Assembly: GCA_016288205.1 (NCBI GenBank)
Contig: JAEEYO010000054.1
Span: 109,589-173,588, forward strand
Length of the DNA stretch: 64,000 nucleotides
From: Treponema sp.
GTDB taxonomy: Bacteria > Spirochaetota > Spirochaetia > Treponematales > Treponemataceae
Direction of reading: 5' to 3'
Shown: positions 8,414-17,222 of the stretch, piece after piece
Layout of the letters: each line of letters begins with the position of its first letter
Position numbering within the stretch: position 1 is the first letter of the stretch
The notes under the pieces: model-generated
Seen by the model: the letters and a program-made list of their open reading frames with translations, nothing else
Databases searched by the model: none
Told to the model about the DNA's origin: nothing
Position numbers and translations under genes: made by a program

Positions 8414-8451
8414 CACGCCAAGTGGCGTGAAAAGTGCACAGGGATGTGCAC
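8414..8451. repeat. Two adjacent REP-like hairpins
   Basis: CACGCC-aagt-GGCGTG at 8414-8429 and GTGCAC-6-GTGCAC at 8434-8451. They follow gggggattcgaa (about 8390), which resembles the T-arm sequence of the tRNAs just upstream. The stretch 8361-8533 has no convincing gene. It may be a REP-like element or the scar of an integration at the tRNA. Confidence 0.35.
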
Positions 8452-8533
8452 GTCAGCGAACGAAGCCGGCCTGGAGGTGAAAAACACGGACGTTTTTAAC
8501 CGGAGGGCAAATCACATAAACACTGCCATCACT

Positions 8534-9097
8534 TTACATGCCATACTTCGGATGCGGCTGTATGTCGGTCGTCACATTCGGATTCCTTCTTTTCACCACC
8601 GCCAGGAATTTCCGTGTCTCATCATCAAGCATACCATACTTACCTTGCGGAAACGACACTTTAACCTGCTCATCATGATCCGCGTCCACCGTAAAAAGAC
8701 TCCAGCAACAGATGTAGGACTTTCCGTGTCTCGCATGGATTACACTCCACTTTCTTTCAATACGCAGGATGTCCTTAAAAGAAATCTCCTGCTCTTTTCT
8801 CCAGCCCTTAATATAAATCTTGTTGCTGTCATAGGACACTGAGCGCAGAAAATGGTCAAGCACCGCGAACAACATAAATCCACAGAAAAGAATCAGAAGG
8901 CACAAATACACAATCAGCTTAAGATCAAATCCGTCCCTAAAGCCCCAATACACAAAAAGGACAATCATTGCCGTGAAAAAAATCAAAAGCAGAAAGCGTG
9001 GGAGCAAGGAGGATTTTTTCATTACATGTATTTCACCGTCCGGCAAACCATCACCAAAATCAGACGGAGCAAAGTTTTCCTCCTGAGAGTCACTCAT
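8534..9097 (-). CDS. Small membrane protein with PH-like tail, unknown
   Basis: 187 residues. An acidic N-terminus of about 25 residues is followed by two transmembrane helices (about 30-50 and 57-80). A soluble C-terminal part (VSYDSNKIYIKGWRKEQEISFKDILRIE) resembles the short PH-like domains seen in bacterial membrane proteins. It starts 14 bp after the GGDEF/EAL gene on the same strand and is probably co-transcribed. The ribosome site is weak (AAGGGG about 10 nt upstream). No function is recognised. Confidence 0.65.
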   Translation of the reverse strand: MSDSQEENFAPSDFGDGLPDGEIHVMKKSSLLPRFLLLIFFTAMIVLFVYWGFRDGFDLKLIVYLCLLILFCGFMLFAVLDHFLRSVSYDSNKIYIKGWRKEQEISFKDILRIERKWSVIHARHGKSYICCWSLFTVDADHDEQVKVSFPQGKYGMLDDETRKFLAVVKRRNPNVTTDIQPHPKYGM

Positions 9098-9111
9098 CTT
9101 TCAAAAACCCC

Positions 9112-11262
9112 TTACCGCTTTCCGAGGATTACGACGATTATGGCGGTGACTTTTTTGATGGGGTTTGAGGCAATCTTCCTGAGGTAAAGATGGTGCAGAG
9201 TGCCGTCTATCAGGCTCTCGTCAATGATAATCGGGGAGGGGGATTCCTTGCATTTCTGGATGGCATCCATAAAAGCCTGTCCCCTGCTCTTCAACGCAGC
9301 CTTAAAATCAACCTCGTTATTCTTTTCCCACATGCTGAAATTTTTCCTGAGGAATTCCTTGTAGGATTTGTTTCCGCGGAGGAACATGATGTCCATGTCC
9401 TTTTCCTCAAAGATGGCCATGGGAAGCGTGTTGAAATAGTCGCTGAAGGATTCTTTCGCGCCGTCCGTTATGACAGAAAGGTCGTATAGGTTCAGTTTTC
9501 CGATGCGCTCGTAATAGTCTGACTCACAAGGATTCTCAAAACCAATCTGTATGCCCTTGTCATAGCGCGCAAAAACATCATCCTTGGAAATGGGCTTGCA
9601 GAAATAATATCCCTGCATCTTGGTACATCCGATCTCCTTCAGGAACTCAATCTGCTCAGGGGTCTCTACTCCCTCGCACACAGTCTCAATGCCAAGGCCT
9701 CCCGCCATCTTTATGAGCCCGGAAAGGATGATTTTCGTCTTGTCGCTCTTATAGAACTGCTGCATGAATTTCATGTCAAGCTTGATAAGGTCGAAGTTGA
9801 AGGTCTGGAGAACATTCAGGGAAGAATATCCCGAGCCGAAATCATCCATCCAGACTTTAAATCCGAGCTTCTGGAATCTCTCAACCTGGGACTGCATGTA
9901 TTCGTAGCTGCTTCCGATCACGCTCTCCGTAATCTCAATCGTAATTTTTTCAGGCGGGACCCCGGAGGCATCAAGGCGTTTTTTGATCTCGCTCACGATG
10001 TCGCAGGTGTCAAAATCCGAGCGGGAGAGATTTATGGAAATCGGCACGACATAAAGGCCTTTTTCCGCCTGGGCCTTCATTTTCTCAAGAACCTGCTCCG
10101 TCACGTAGAGGTCCAGCTTATAAATCAGGTTGGCCTCCTCAAGAACGGGAATAAAATCAGCGGGGCTCAGCATTCCTTTTTCGGGGTCAAACCAGCGGGC
10201 AAGCGCCTCCTCATCGCAGACGTTTCCATTTGCCGAGCGGACTATGGGCTGATAGAAAACCTGAATCCACTTTTCCTTCAAGGCGCGATCAAAGTTGTCA
10301 ATGATGTACTGCCTGTTTTCCGAGAGCCTTATCATGCGCTCATCAAAGTAGGTGAAATGCGAGAGATAGATATTTTTTCCAGCGTCACAGGCCATCTTCG
10401 CACGCTCACAGGCATTGCTCGGCCCGATGACCCCAAGCTTCGATGAATAGATTCCGACGCGCACGGGGAGTGACTTGCCGCCGTTCATGTCCTCACACTT
10501 CGCAAAAAAGGTCCAGAGCCGCTCCTCAAGATTCTCGTCGTTGGTGTAAACACAAAATCGGTCCATGCCGAACCTGCAGCAATGGTCGTTTCCGAAGAAG
10601 TCCACTAGCTCGCGTGCGAATGCTCGGATTAGGGCATCACCTGCGGAAAAACCATACTTCATGTTGAAATATTTCATTCCGTTCAGGTCACAGAAAAGCA
10701 TGACGGGTCTTTCGTTCCTTCCAAGCATAATCTTGAGGTTTGTATCCACAAGCTCGAAAAAGTAGGACATGCTCGGAAGTCCGGTCAAAAAATCATACTG
10801 GATTTTCTGAGTCGCGGAGGTTTCCTTAAGGACTTTCGAATAAAGATAATTCAGGGAGAAATTTTCGTCACCGATCTTCTCAATAAAATCTCCCTCGTCG
10901 AAATAGCAGACAAAGGCAAGGCGGGCTCCCTTCTCATAAATATGCTCACCCTTGGCATGAATGACCCGGTAAGAGCCGTGGGATTTAAGGCGGAAAATCA
11001 CGTCATAAGTTTTTTCTTCTGTCGCAAATCTTAAGGCCGCGTCGGAAATGCGGGCGACATCATCAGGATGCACATCCCGGTACATGTTGTTGTCCAAGAG
11101 CTCGTAGACGGATTTCATGTCATCGTTGTTAAAAAGCTTGCACAAACCTGCTGTAACGGCAACGGTCAGAATTTTGTTCTCGCAGTACTGGAAAACGGCA
11201 AAGGGAATGGTACTGTTCTCTATGAAACGCAATTCATTTTCTTCATATTCAAACTTTCCCAT
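9112..11262 (-). CDS. PAS-like/degenerate-GGDEF/EAL protein, probable c-di-GMP phosphodiesterase
   Basis: 716 residues. A PAS-like N-terminus (about 10-125) precedes a GGDEF domain whose active site is FGMDRF (231-236) instead of GGDEF, so cyclase activity is unlikely. The following EAL domain keeps its motif (EAL 352-354, ARWFDPEKG), SINLSRSDF, EITESV, DDFGSGYSSL, IKLDMKFM and CEGVE, so it should hydrolyse c-di-GMP. About 140 extra residues follow the EAL domain. The ATG at 11262 is preferred over an earlier TTG because a GAGGAG site lies 7 nt upstream. Cytoplasmic, no membrane segment. Confidence 0.88.
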   Translation of the reverse strand: MGKFEYEENELRFIENSTIPFAVFQYCENKILTVAVTAGLCKLFNNDDMKSVYELLDNNMYRDVHPDDVARISDAALRFATEEKTYDVIFRLKSHGSYRVIHAKGEHIYEKGARLAFVCYFDEGDFIEKIGDENFSLNYLYSKVLKETSATQKIQYDFLTGLPSMSYFFELVDTNLKIMLGRNERPVMLFCDLNGMKYFNMKYGFSAGDALIRAFARELVDFFGNDHCCRFGMDRFCVYTNDENLEERLWTFFAKCEDMNGGKSLPVRVGIYSSKLGVIGPSNACERAKMACDAGKNIYLSHFTYFDERMIRLSENRQYIIDNFDRALKEKWIQVFYQPIVRSANGNVCDEEALARWFDPEKGMLSPADFIPVLEEANLIYKLDLYVTEQVLEKMKAQAEKGLYVVPISINLSRSDFDTCDIVSEIKKRLDASGVPPEKITIEITESVIGSSYEYMQSQVERFQKLGFKVWMDDFGSGYSSLNVLQTFNFDLIKLDMKFMQQFYKSDKTKIILSGLIKMAGGLGIETVCEGVETPEQIEFLKEIGCTKMQGYYFCKPISKDDVFARYDKGIQIGFENPCESDYYERIGKLNLYDLSVITDGAKESFSDYFNTLPMAIFEEKDMDIMFLRGNKSYKEFLRKNFSMWEKNNEVDFKAALKSRGQAFMDAIQKCKESPSPIIIDESLIDGTLHHLYLRKIASNPIKKVTAIIVVILGKR

Positions 11263-11408
11263 ATTTTTTCTCCTCAAACCATTTTATATCACCTACTTTA
11301 AAACCATATAATTTAATGATAGCACAGTTTTCAAATAATGCAATTAAAAATTTCAGCAATCGGAAAATTTATTTGAGAGCAGACCCATGACCGCAATTTC
11401 CAAAATCA

Positions 11409-12668
11409 TCAGGGCTTTTTACCGGAAAGGAAATTCTCTGGATTCACGCGGAGCATACGGTCGGTAAAATCCGAATCCAGGCCGCTTTCCGCAAATCCAT
11501 GCCAGTACTGGAGGACGCTCGGAATCTTCACGAGGTTAAGGGGCCAGTCGGTTCCGAAAAGTATGCGCGACTCATAAATCTTACGCTCATCGTCAGACGC
11601 ACGGTCAAGCACGGACTTCAAGTTCACCCAACATTCCTTGTCCGAGCCCCCGAAAGACATGTCCGAATACACGTTGGGATACTCCCGCATTAGCCGCAGG
11701 ATCTCAATCTGCCATTCGTACTGCCGGTATTCCTTCATCTCACGGAATGCCTCGAAGGGATTCTTTGACTTTCCGCCGAAGAGCCGTTCCACGAGTCCAC
11801 CGGAGCTTGAGCGGTTCTTGTTGTACTGCTGACCGAAATGCGCGAAATCGATGCGAAGCTCAGGATGCCTTTTCAAGACAGGTCCCCATCTTTCGGGGCT
11901 GGTATACTTGAAGGACTCCTCCAACGGCAGAACCCGGAAGCCCTGGTCATCGCAATGTGTCACAATGGGGATTTTATGCTCCTCGCAGAAAGTAAAAAGC
12001 AATTCGTTTTTCTCACGCAGCTTCAAATCATCTGGATTGGGGTCGAATCCGAGCGGAGGATAAACTTTGATCCCGGAGAACTTTGCCTTCTTTCCAAAGA
12101 GCAGGTGCTTTTTCGGGAAATTCCTGTTGAGAAAATCTTCTATATAAGTAAGCCCGTAGTTCAGCGGATTGATTCCTATGAAGGGACGGATCTCAAGAAG
12201 TCCGTCGGGGCGTTTTTTCCTGTACTCATCAATTCCCGAAAGAATCTCCTCCGCCTGCTCCATTATGTCATGCCGTGGCGCGTCGCTGTAGTATGTGCTG
12301 AGCTTTTTCGGAAGATTGAAATCCATGACCTGAGGACAGAGAACAAGCCGGTCGTAATGCAGATTTTTGTCAGCACCCTTTACGCTGATTCCCCCGCCGT
12401 TGATTACGGGATCAAGTTTTCCGTCATACGTAGCACGGAGGTCATCCTCATAAAGAGCGAGCACATCAAACGGACGTCTCTCGAACACGTTCACAAGATT
12501 CAGCGCGTCCCCCTTTTTCTTGAGGATTCCGTCCACCACATAATTCTGCGTGGTAAACTGGGCGAACGCCTCCTCCTTTCCGTTGGAGAGGGCAAAATCA
12601 AGATAAGCAGAAAGCGGGATATGGCTCAAAGGAAGAATGTGCATGTGGCAGTCATAAGCGTAAGTCAT
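11409..12668 (-). CDS. Amidohydrolase-2 family metal hydrolase
   Basis: 419 residues. Metal-site motifs of the amidohydrolase_2/TIM-barrel family appear in order: DCHMHI near the N-terminus, IVTHCDD in the middle, DFAHFG, and FGTDWPLN near the end. Family members are mostly decarboxylases or hydrolases of small cyclic or aromatic substrates; the substrate here is not predictable. A GGAGGT site lies just upstream of the ATG and a TATACT box about 17 bp further, so it is expressed alone. No close partner gene. Confidence 0.75.
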   Translation of the reverse strand: MTYAYDCHMHILPLSHIPLSAYLDFALSNGKEEAFAQFTTQNYVVDGILKKKGDALNLVNVFERRPFDVLALYEDDLRATYDGKLDPVINGGGISVKGADKNLHYDRLVLCPQVMDFNLPKKLSTYYSDAPRHDIMEQAEEILSGIDEYRKKRPDGLLEIRPFIGINPLNYGLTYIEDFLNRNFPKKHLLFGKKAKFSGIKVYPPLGFDPNPDDLKLREKNELLFTFCEEHKIPIVTHCDDQGFRVLPLEESFKYTSPERWGPVLKRHPELRIDFAHFGQQYNKNRSSSGGLVERLFGGKSKNPFEAFREMKEYRQYEWQIEILRLMREYPNVYSDMSFGGSDKECWVNLKSVLDRASDDERKIYESRILFGTDWPLNLVKIPSVLQYWHGFAESGLDSDFTDRMLRVNPENFLSGKKP

Positions 12669-12744
12669 TTTAACCTCCAGTTTCAGTATATCCGACTAAA
12701 CTGATTTTGTACATAGATTTACATCCCACGTAAGAAAAACGCCC

Positions 12745-12776
12745 TTTACAAAGATTGGTAAATGTGGTAGTATAAT
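12745..12776 (+). promoter_or_regulatory. Probable promoter of the SRP RNA
   Basis: TATAAT at 12771-12776 lies 6 bp before the predicted RNA 5' end. TTTACA at 12745-12750 is the best -35, though the 20-bp spacing is long. Confidence 0.6.
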
Positions 12777-12782
12777 TGTATT

Positions 12783-12882
12783 GAGCCTAGATGCTTTGCA
12801 CATTTCAGCCAGAAAACCCCGCCAGATCCGGAAGGAAGCAACGGTATTTGGATTGGAGTGGTGCCGAAGATTATCTAGGCTC
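12783..12882 (+). ncRNA. ffs: Signal recognition particle RNA (4.5S type)
   Basis: About 100 nt closed by an 8-bp stem gagcctag/ctaggctc and followed by a T-run that ends transcription. The SRP54-binding hairpin is clear: ccagatccggaaggaagca with its GGAA tetraloop and the symmetric internal loop. It scaffolds Ffh for co-translational targeting. It is the short bacterial form without an Alu domain. Confidence 0.95.
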
Positions 12883-12977
12883 TTTTTTTCAGGGACAGTC
12901 CTGCCGTAACTTTTTCCGCACAGCAACATTTTAAAGATGGAGACAAATCCGGTCAGAGCAAACTTTAAGGAGAGACT

Positions 12978-13994
12978 ATGAGATTTCCAAGGTTCATCAT
13001 TTCATTTTTTTTACTCGCAATCGGAACATCATGCAAAGGCGAGAACATAGGGCTGTGTCTTTCGGGCGGAGGGGCAAAAGGTGCCTACGAGATCGGAGTG
13101 ATGAAGGCCATTGAGGAAAAGAATCTCTCCCCGAACATAAAGTCCATCTCCGGGACTTCCGTCGGCGCGTTGAACGGAACCCTTTTCGCTTCGGTCGGTG
13201 CGGAAGAGGCGGAAAAATTGTGGAAGGAAAGAATATCCTTCTATGAGGTCCTTACTCCGGATGAAAAAAAGGACGAGGAGACGGACGGATTTTTCAGGAA
13301 TCTCCTGAACTCAATCATACCGGGTGACGGTCAGGAGGAGGCGTTCCAGACCACAATCAACACGATTGACTCCACGCTTTTCGGCACGGCACCGATCAAG
13401 GGCATGTACTCAAGGAAGCAGCTCAAATCGCTCATTGACGAAACGGTGGATTTTGAAAAGCTCAAAAAGTCGCCGGTAAAACTCTATGCGACCGCACTGA
13501 GAAAGGAGGGGCTCGTCAATCAGTTCCTGGCATCAGGTCAAGCGGATTTCAGCCACACATTCTATCTGAACGAGCAGACCACAAAAGAGGCGGTCTCATC
13601 CATACTGCTGGCGTCCTCCGCAATTCCATTCGTCTTTGATTCCGTCCGGCTTCCTCCAGAGACCCTTGAAAACGGACAGTTCGTAGATTTTCATTACACA
13701 TATTTTGACGGAGGAACATATTTTCTCGGAGGACAGAACACGCCCATATATCCTCTTCTCAAGGACAAGACACTCGACACAATCATCATAATCTACGTGG
13801 ACAGCTCGCAGGAACTCAACGGAGTGAACCGGTCTTTCAGAAAACTTGTGGAAGATTCGGGCAAAAAACTGATTGAGATCATTCCAAGCAAAAGCCTCGG
13901 AGATTTTCTGACCGGCTCCATGAATTTCTCGGACAAACACATTGAAAAACTTATCCAGCTTGGATACAACGATGCGATGAGCGTCCTGAAATGA
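12978..13994 (+). CDS. Patatin-like phospholipase, probable lipoprotein
   Basis: 338 residues. The signal peptide ends in IGTSC, with Cys19 the predicted lipidation site. The patatin fold is shown by the oxyanion-hole motif SGGGAKGAYE (about 29-38), nucleophile Ser61 in GTSVG, and a DGG motif near residue 245 supplying the catalytic Asp. It probably hydrolyses acyl chains of phospholipids in the envelope. An AAGGAGA site precedes the ATG. It stands alone, with the diguanylate cyclase gene convergent 23 bp away. Confidence 0.85.
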   Translation: MRFPRFIISFFLLAIGTSCKGENIGLCLSGGGAKGAYEIGVMKAIEEKNLSPNIKSISGTSVGALNGTLFASVGAEEAEKLWKERISFYEVLTPDEKKDEETDGFFRNLLNSIIPGDGQEEAFQTTINTIDSTLFGTAPIKGMYSRKQLKSLIDETVDFEKLKKSPVKLYATALRKEGLVNQFLASGQADFSHTFYLNEQTTKEAVSSILLASSAIPFVFDSVRLPPETLENGQFVDFHYTYFDGGTYFLGGQNTPIYPLLKDKTLDTIIIIYVDSSQELNGVNRSFRKLVEDSGKKLIEIIPSKSLGDFLTGSMNFSDKHIEKLIQLGYNDAMSVLK

Positions 13995-14017
13995 GATATG
14001 GAATCAATTTGAAAGAT

Positions 14018-15118
14018 TTACTGAGCACTCACGGCACAGTTGCGTCCGGCTTCCTTCGCCTTGTACAATGCAATGTCCGCGAGCTTGATGAGTTTTTCGG
14101 GCGCGACTCCCGGAGTAATCTCGGTGGTGGAATATCCCGCGCTGATTGAGATGGAGCCGTTGAGTCCGTTTTCAAAAGGAATGCTCATCCTGTGGACTTC
14201 CTCCCTGAGCTCATCTACCATGGAAGCAAAATCCTCCTTGCTGATTCCGGTTCCCACGCCGGTAAATTCCTCACCTCCATACCGGCAGAAAAGCAGGTCC
14301 TTCTTTTTTCCGAAATCAGTCAGCAGGGCACCGAGGGAGATAAGGCATGCGTCACCGGCCTGATGTCCGTAAGTGTCGTTGTACCTCTTGAAAAAATCTA
14401 TGTCAATCATAACGATGTTGATAATGGTTCCCGGCTCCTGCTGCAACTGCTCCATGCGGCTGAAAAGAACACGGCGGTTTGAGAGTCCGGTCAAAAAATC
14501 AGTGTCGCGCTGCATAATCAGTATGCGGTCCTTCTTGAAGCTTTCCATGCGTATGTAACGGAAATATCCTCCGAGAATCACACCGAACACAAGGAACACT
14601 CCAGTGTCCAGCAAATCCATGACGACGAGATCAGTTGATTTGAAAATGAAAATCAGAACCGAGTGGACGGCGAAGAAAAAGGTGCTGAACAGATTGATTC
14701 TGACGCTGTGATCCAAAAACAGCATGGGGAGGACAATCAGCAGGCAGGGGAAAGTCACGCTCGCATGGGCAAGTCCCTTCGGCGAATAGATGCTGGTGAA
14801 TATGCCAAGGGTATAAAAGATGGCCGTTGTGAAATATATCAGTGGAAGCGAAATTTTTCTAACCTTCGGAGATTTCAGGCGGAAAATGAAAAAGAGGGCC
14901 GCCGTGGCAAAAGTATTGCTGAAATAATAGGTCACGTAAAGCAGTCCGTAATGCGTAAAGATGCCCAAAATGCTTGTGATAAGAAGAACAAAGGCTATTG
15001 AAATAGTAAGATAATGAAAGTTGCCGGTGTTTGACTCCCGCACGGCTTCCTTATTTTCTTCATAGGCGGCCTTTTCTTTACTGATGTTCATCCAAGCAAA
15101 AATAGTTGGTAACGTCAT
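14018..15118 (-). CDS. Membrane diguanylate cyclase (GGDEF)
   Basis: 366 residues. About six transmembrane helices (35-185) resemble a 7TM/MASE-type sensor and are followed by a GGDEF domain with an intact GGEEF at 281-285, so it should make c-di-GMP. The usual inhibitory RxxD just upstream is KKKD, so product inhibition may be weak. A near-consensus promoter places transcription start at the ATG, giving a leaderless message. An alternative ATG at 15091 lacks a ribosome site. It balances the EAL protein encoded at 9112-11262. Confidence 0.87.
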   Translation of the reverse strand: MTLPTIFAWMNISKEKAAYEENKEAVRESNTGNFHYLTISIAFVLLITSILGIFTHYGLLYVTYYFSNTFATAALFFIFRLKSPKVRKISLPLIYFTTAIFYTLGIFTSIYSPKGLAHASVTFPCLLIVLPMLFLDHSVRINLFSTFFFAVHSVLIFIFKSTDLVVMDLLDTGVFLVFGVILGGYFRYIRMESFKKDRILIMQRDTDFLTGLSNRRVLFSRMEQLQQEPGTIINIVMIDIDFFKRYNDTYGHQAGDACLISLGALLTDFGKKKDLLFCRYGGEEFTGVGTGISKEDFASMVDELREEVHRMSIPFENGLNGSISISAGYSTTEITPGVAPEKLIKLADIALYKAKEAGRNCAVSAQ

Positions 15119-15124
15119 GGCTTA

Positions 15125-15153
15125 ATTATATACCACCGGGGAAATTTTGGCAA
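15125..15153 (-). promoter_or_regulatory. Promoter of the diguanylate cyclase gene, leaderless
   Basis: On the minus strand TTGCCA (15148-15153), a 17-bp spacer and TATAAT (15125-15130). The -10 ends 6 bases before the ATG at 15118. A small palindrome TACCC-aaac-GGGTA at 15191-15204 lies about 40 bp further upstream. Confidence 0.75.
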
Positions 15154-15288
15154 TGATAAAATGAACGAAATCGACCAAATAGCTCAAAACTACCCAAACG
15201 GGTAATCACTGTTTCCTTGGAAAGTCATCCAGGAAAACCACCGACGCGGCTTCCCCGGATTTGACTCTTTGAATTCTGCGAGCCCGGC

Positions 15289-16212
15289 TTATTCGGCTTT
15301 CAGAGGAACGACCGCACCTGTACCCGGCACTACATAGGCAGCCTCAGGAACTTCCTTTCCGTTCCATCTCTTTGCCCTCTCCAGCTGAACCTCATAATCC
15401 CACTGGGCACGCATCACGTTGTAGTTCTCGGCAATCTTCTGGTTGGTGTAGGCCTGTGCGTCAGCCTTGATCTTCTCGGCATCAGCCTCTCCCTGTGCCC
15501 TTGCAACCGCAGCCTGTGCGTCAAGTTCAGCAGCCTGCTTCTTTGCCTCCGCTTCCTTAACGAGCTTCTGTGCCTGAGCCGCGGCGATGTTTGCCTCCTG
15601 CTCCGCCTGTCTTACCTGCTGGGTTCTGTTGGCGGTCTCCTTGATCTGACGGTCAAAGTCATCGGACCAGTCCCAGTTCGTGATCGTCGTCTGGCTGATT
15701 GCGATGGGGTAATCGGCCATGCGTGCGAGCATTGCAGCCGCCACCTCGCTGGTGATTTTGTTCTGCTGCTCGACAAGCTCATAAATGCTGTATTTACCTG
15801 TGGTCTCCTTAAGGGATGCCTTTACGTTGTCCTTCATCGCGCTCTGGATGATGTTGTCGCTGTAGTAACGGGTAACGATGTCCATGATTCTGGTCTCGTC
15901 GTACATGTAGCGGACGGCAACCGTAGCACCGACAGTCTGCATGTCCTTTGTGATGGCTCCGTCGCTTCCCACGGAAAACGCCACCTCATAAGTCTTTGGC
16001 TCAAGGCGGAACTTGCGCACCTGGGAAATGAATGGAACGTGCATTTTCACTCCGGGCTGGATTACTCCTTCCTTGACCTGTCCAAGCTCAACAATCACTC
16101 CGCGCTCATTCGGGGCTACCACGGTGAAGGAAGCCGCGAACAAAACAATCGCAACAACAGCAATCACGGCCGTAACAATCAGTGGCTTAGCATAACTTTT
16201 CATATCTGACAC
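15289..16212 (-). CDS. SPFH/prohibitin-family membrane protein
   Basis: 307 residues. One N-terminal transmembrane helix (about 10-32) leads into an SPFH/band 7 domain (VVAPNERGVIVELGQV...GVKMHVPFI) and a long Ala/Glu/Gln-rich coiled coil (about 190-265). This is the plan of prohibitin and HflK/HflC, which form ring-like membrane scaffolds and often modulate FtsH. Only one such protein is present, so a homomeric prohibitin-like ring is more likely than an HflKC pair. No partner protease is adjacent. It has its own promoter. Confidence 0.85.
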   Translation of the reverse strand: MSDMKSYAKPLIVTAVIAVVAIVLFAASFTVVAPNERGVIVELGQVKEGVIQPGVKMHVPFISQVRKFRLEPKTYEVAFSVGSDGAITKDMQTVGATVAVRYMYDETRIMDIVTRYYSDNIIQSAMKDNVKASLKETTGKYSIYELVEQQNKITSEVAAAMLARMADYPIAISQTTITNWDWSDDFDRQIKETANRTQQVRQAEQEANIAAAQAQKLVKEAEAKKQAAELDAQAAVARAQGEADAEKIKADAQAYTNQKIAENYNVMRAQWDYEVQLERAKRWNGKEVPEAAYVVPGTGAVVPLKAE

Positions 16213-16247
16213 CTCACAAAATTATTGGGGATTTAACTTTATAAAAA

Positions 16248-16276
16248 AAGATAATAAAATTTTCAGGAAGTGTCAA
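16248..16276 (-). promoter_or_regulatory. Promoter of the SPFH gene
   Basis: On the minus strand TTGACA (16271-16276), a 17-bp spacer and TATCTT (16248-16253), about 35 bp before the ATG, which has a GAGG ribosome site. Confidence 0.75.
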
Positions 16277-16299
16277 CAAAAAAAACAAATTCATCACAC

Positions 16300-16875
16300 T
16301 TACAAAATCTGATACATAAAAATGCAGCCCTCGTCATATTTAGGCTTCACATGGAACTGAACAAATTGTTCCTGCTCGGGAGGAAGACGGACAAAACCCA
16401 TTTTATTATAGTGATCAATAAGTCTCTCATTCGGGAGGGCATAAATATACAAAGCACGAATCCCTACATATTTTTCAAAACATTTCGCAAGGGGTATGAT
16501 AAATTTGCTGAAGATGTAGAATCCCAGCAGTTTTATATCAGGATGGTTTTTCTTGTAATTTGAGTTTACTGCAAAATTCGCAAGCTCAATCGCTGGAATA
16601 GAATCAAATTTATCATCCTTAATTTGCCGTGTAATAAGGCCGGTCCTAAGCGAAAAATATCCTGCCAACTCCCTTGTGGTTTTGTCTTTTACAAGATAGG
16701 TGCGGCTCAAGCTGTGTTCCTCGTCATACAACGCGACATTCTTCAGGTAACACTCAAGTCCGCGGGAATTCTCATTTGTCTCAAATTGCTCAATGAGCTG
16801 AGGATTTTCAAACGATTCGTCTATATGCTCAACGGAATACAAATCAGTATCAAAGACAGAAAACTCGACTATCAT
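16300..16875 (-). CDS. GNAT acetyltransferase, candidate toxin
   Basis: 191 residues with a GNAT-like layout: LVKDKTTRELAGYFSLRTGLI (beta4-like strand), AIELANFAVNSNYKK, LLGFYIFSKFIIPLAK (cofactor-side helix), then ALYIYALPNERLIDHYNKMGFVRL, the standard GNAT C-terminal signature. The pyrophosphate loop is not canonical. It overlaps by 4 bp (ATGA) the small upstream gene, an arrangement shared with GNAT toxin-antitoxin pairs such as TacAT and AtaRT, whose toxins acetylate charged tRNAs. The block is AT-richer than its neighbours. A plain acetyltransferase is the alternative. Confidence 0.65.
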   Translation of the reverse strand: MIVEFSVFDTDLYSVEHIDESFENPQLIEQFETNENSRGLECYLKNVALYDEEHSLSRTYLVKDKTTRELAGYFSLRTGLITRQIKDDKFDSIPAIELANFAVNSNYKKNHPDIKLLGFYIFSKFIIPLAKCFEKYVGIRALYIYALPNERLIDHYNKMGFVRLPPEQEQFVQFHVKPKYDEGCIFMYQIL

Positions 16876-17060
16876 TTACCCTGTACCGCCCTCGCGATTT
16901 TTTTAAGGTCTTCCTCATGAGTTTTTTTCATGGATTCCTCGAACTGCTTTGAAAGACGGTTCAACTCCGTAAAGTCAGGTTTCGGAGTACGCATAATAAA
17001 AGAAAGTACGTCATCTGAAGACTCAAGTTGCTTTATCTGTTGCTGTGTTATCGTTCTCAT
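16872..17060 (-). CDS. Small protein before the GNAT gene, candidate antitoxin
   Basis: 62 residues, highly charged and mostly helical (TQQQIKQLESSDDVLSFI...LNRLSKQFEESMKKTHEEDLKKIARAVQ). The ATG at 17060 is chosen over an upstream TTG because a GGAGGT lies 5 nt before it. The stop overlaps the GNAT start. It does not look like the DUF1778 ribbon-helix-helix antitoxins that accompany TacT/AtaT, so if this is a toxin-antitoxin pair the antitoxin is of a different kind. Confidence 0.6.
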   Translation of the reverse strand: MRTITQQQIKQLESSDDVLSFIMRTPKPDFTELNRLSKQFEESMKKTHEEDLKKIARAVQGK

Positions 17061-17186
17061 TTCCAACCTCCAAAATATAAATGGAACCTATAGAAAATCA
17101 TTGAAAACAAGTTTTTATGCCTAGATAAATAATATCACAAAACAGCGTTTTCGTCATCAATTTTCCATCAATCATCACTGATAAGA

Positions 17187-17215
17187 TTGAAAAACAGGCA
17201 TTTTCGGTGTACAAT
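17187..17215 (+). promoter_or_regulatory. Promoter of the DUF763 gene, leaderless
   Basis: TTGAAA (17187-17192), a 17-bp spacer and TACAAT (17210-17215). The second of two adjacent ATG codons (17223) begins 7 bases after the -10, and no ribosome site exists. Confidence 0.65.
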
Positions 17216-17222
17216 CTGCATG

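Noticed and set aside
11838..12704. Open frame of about 290 codons on the plus strand
   Set aside because: Antisense to the amidohydrolase gene and without a start signal.
15289..16212. HflC of an HflKC pair
   Set aside because: No hflK is adjacent and the coiled-coil is prohibitin-like; left as a general SPFH protein.
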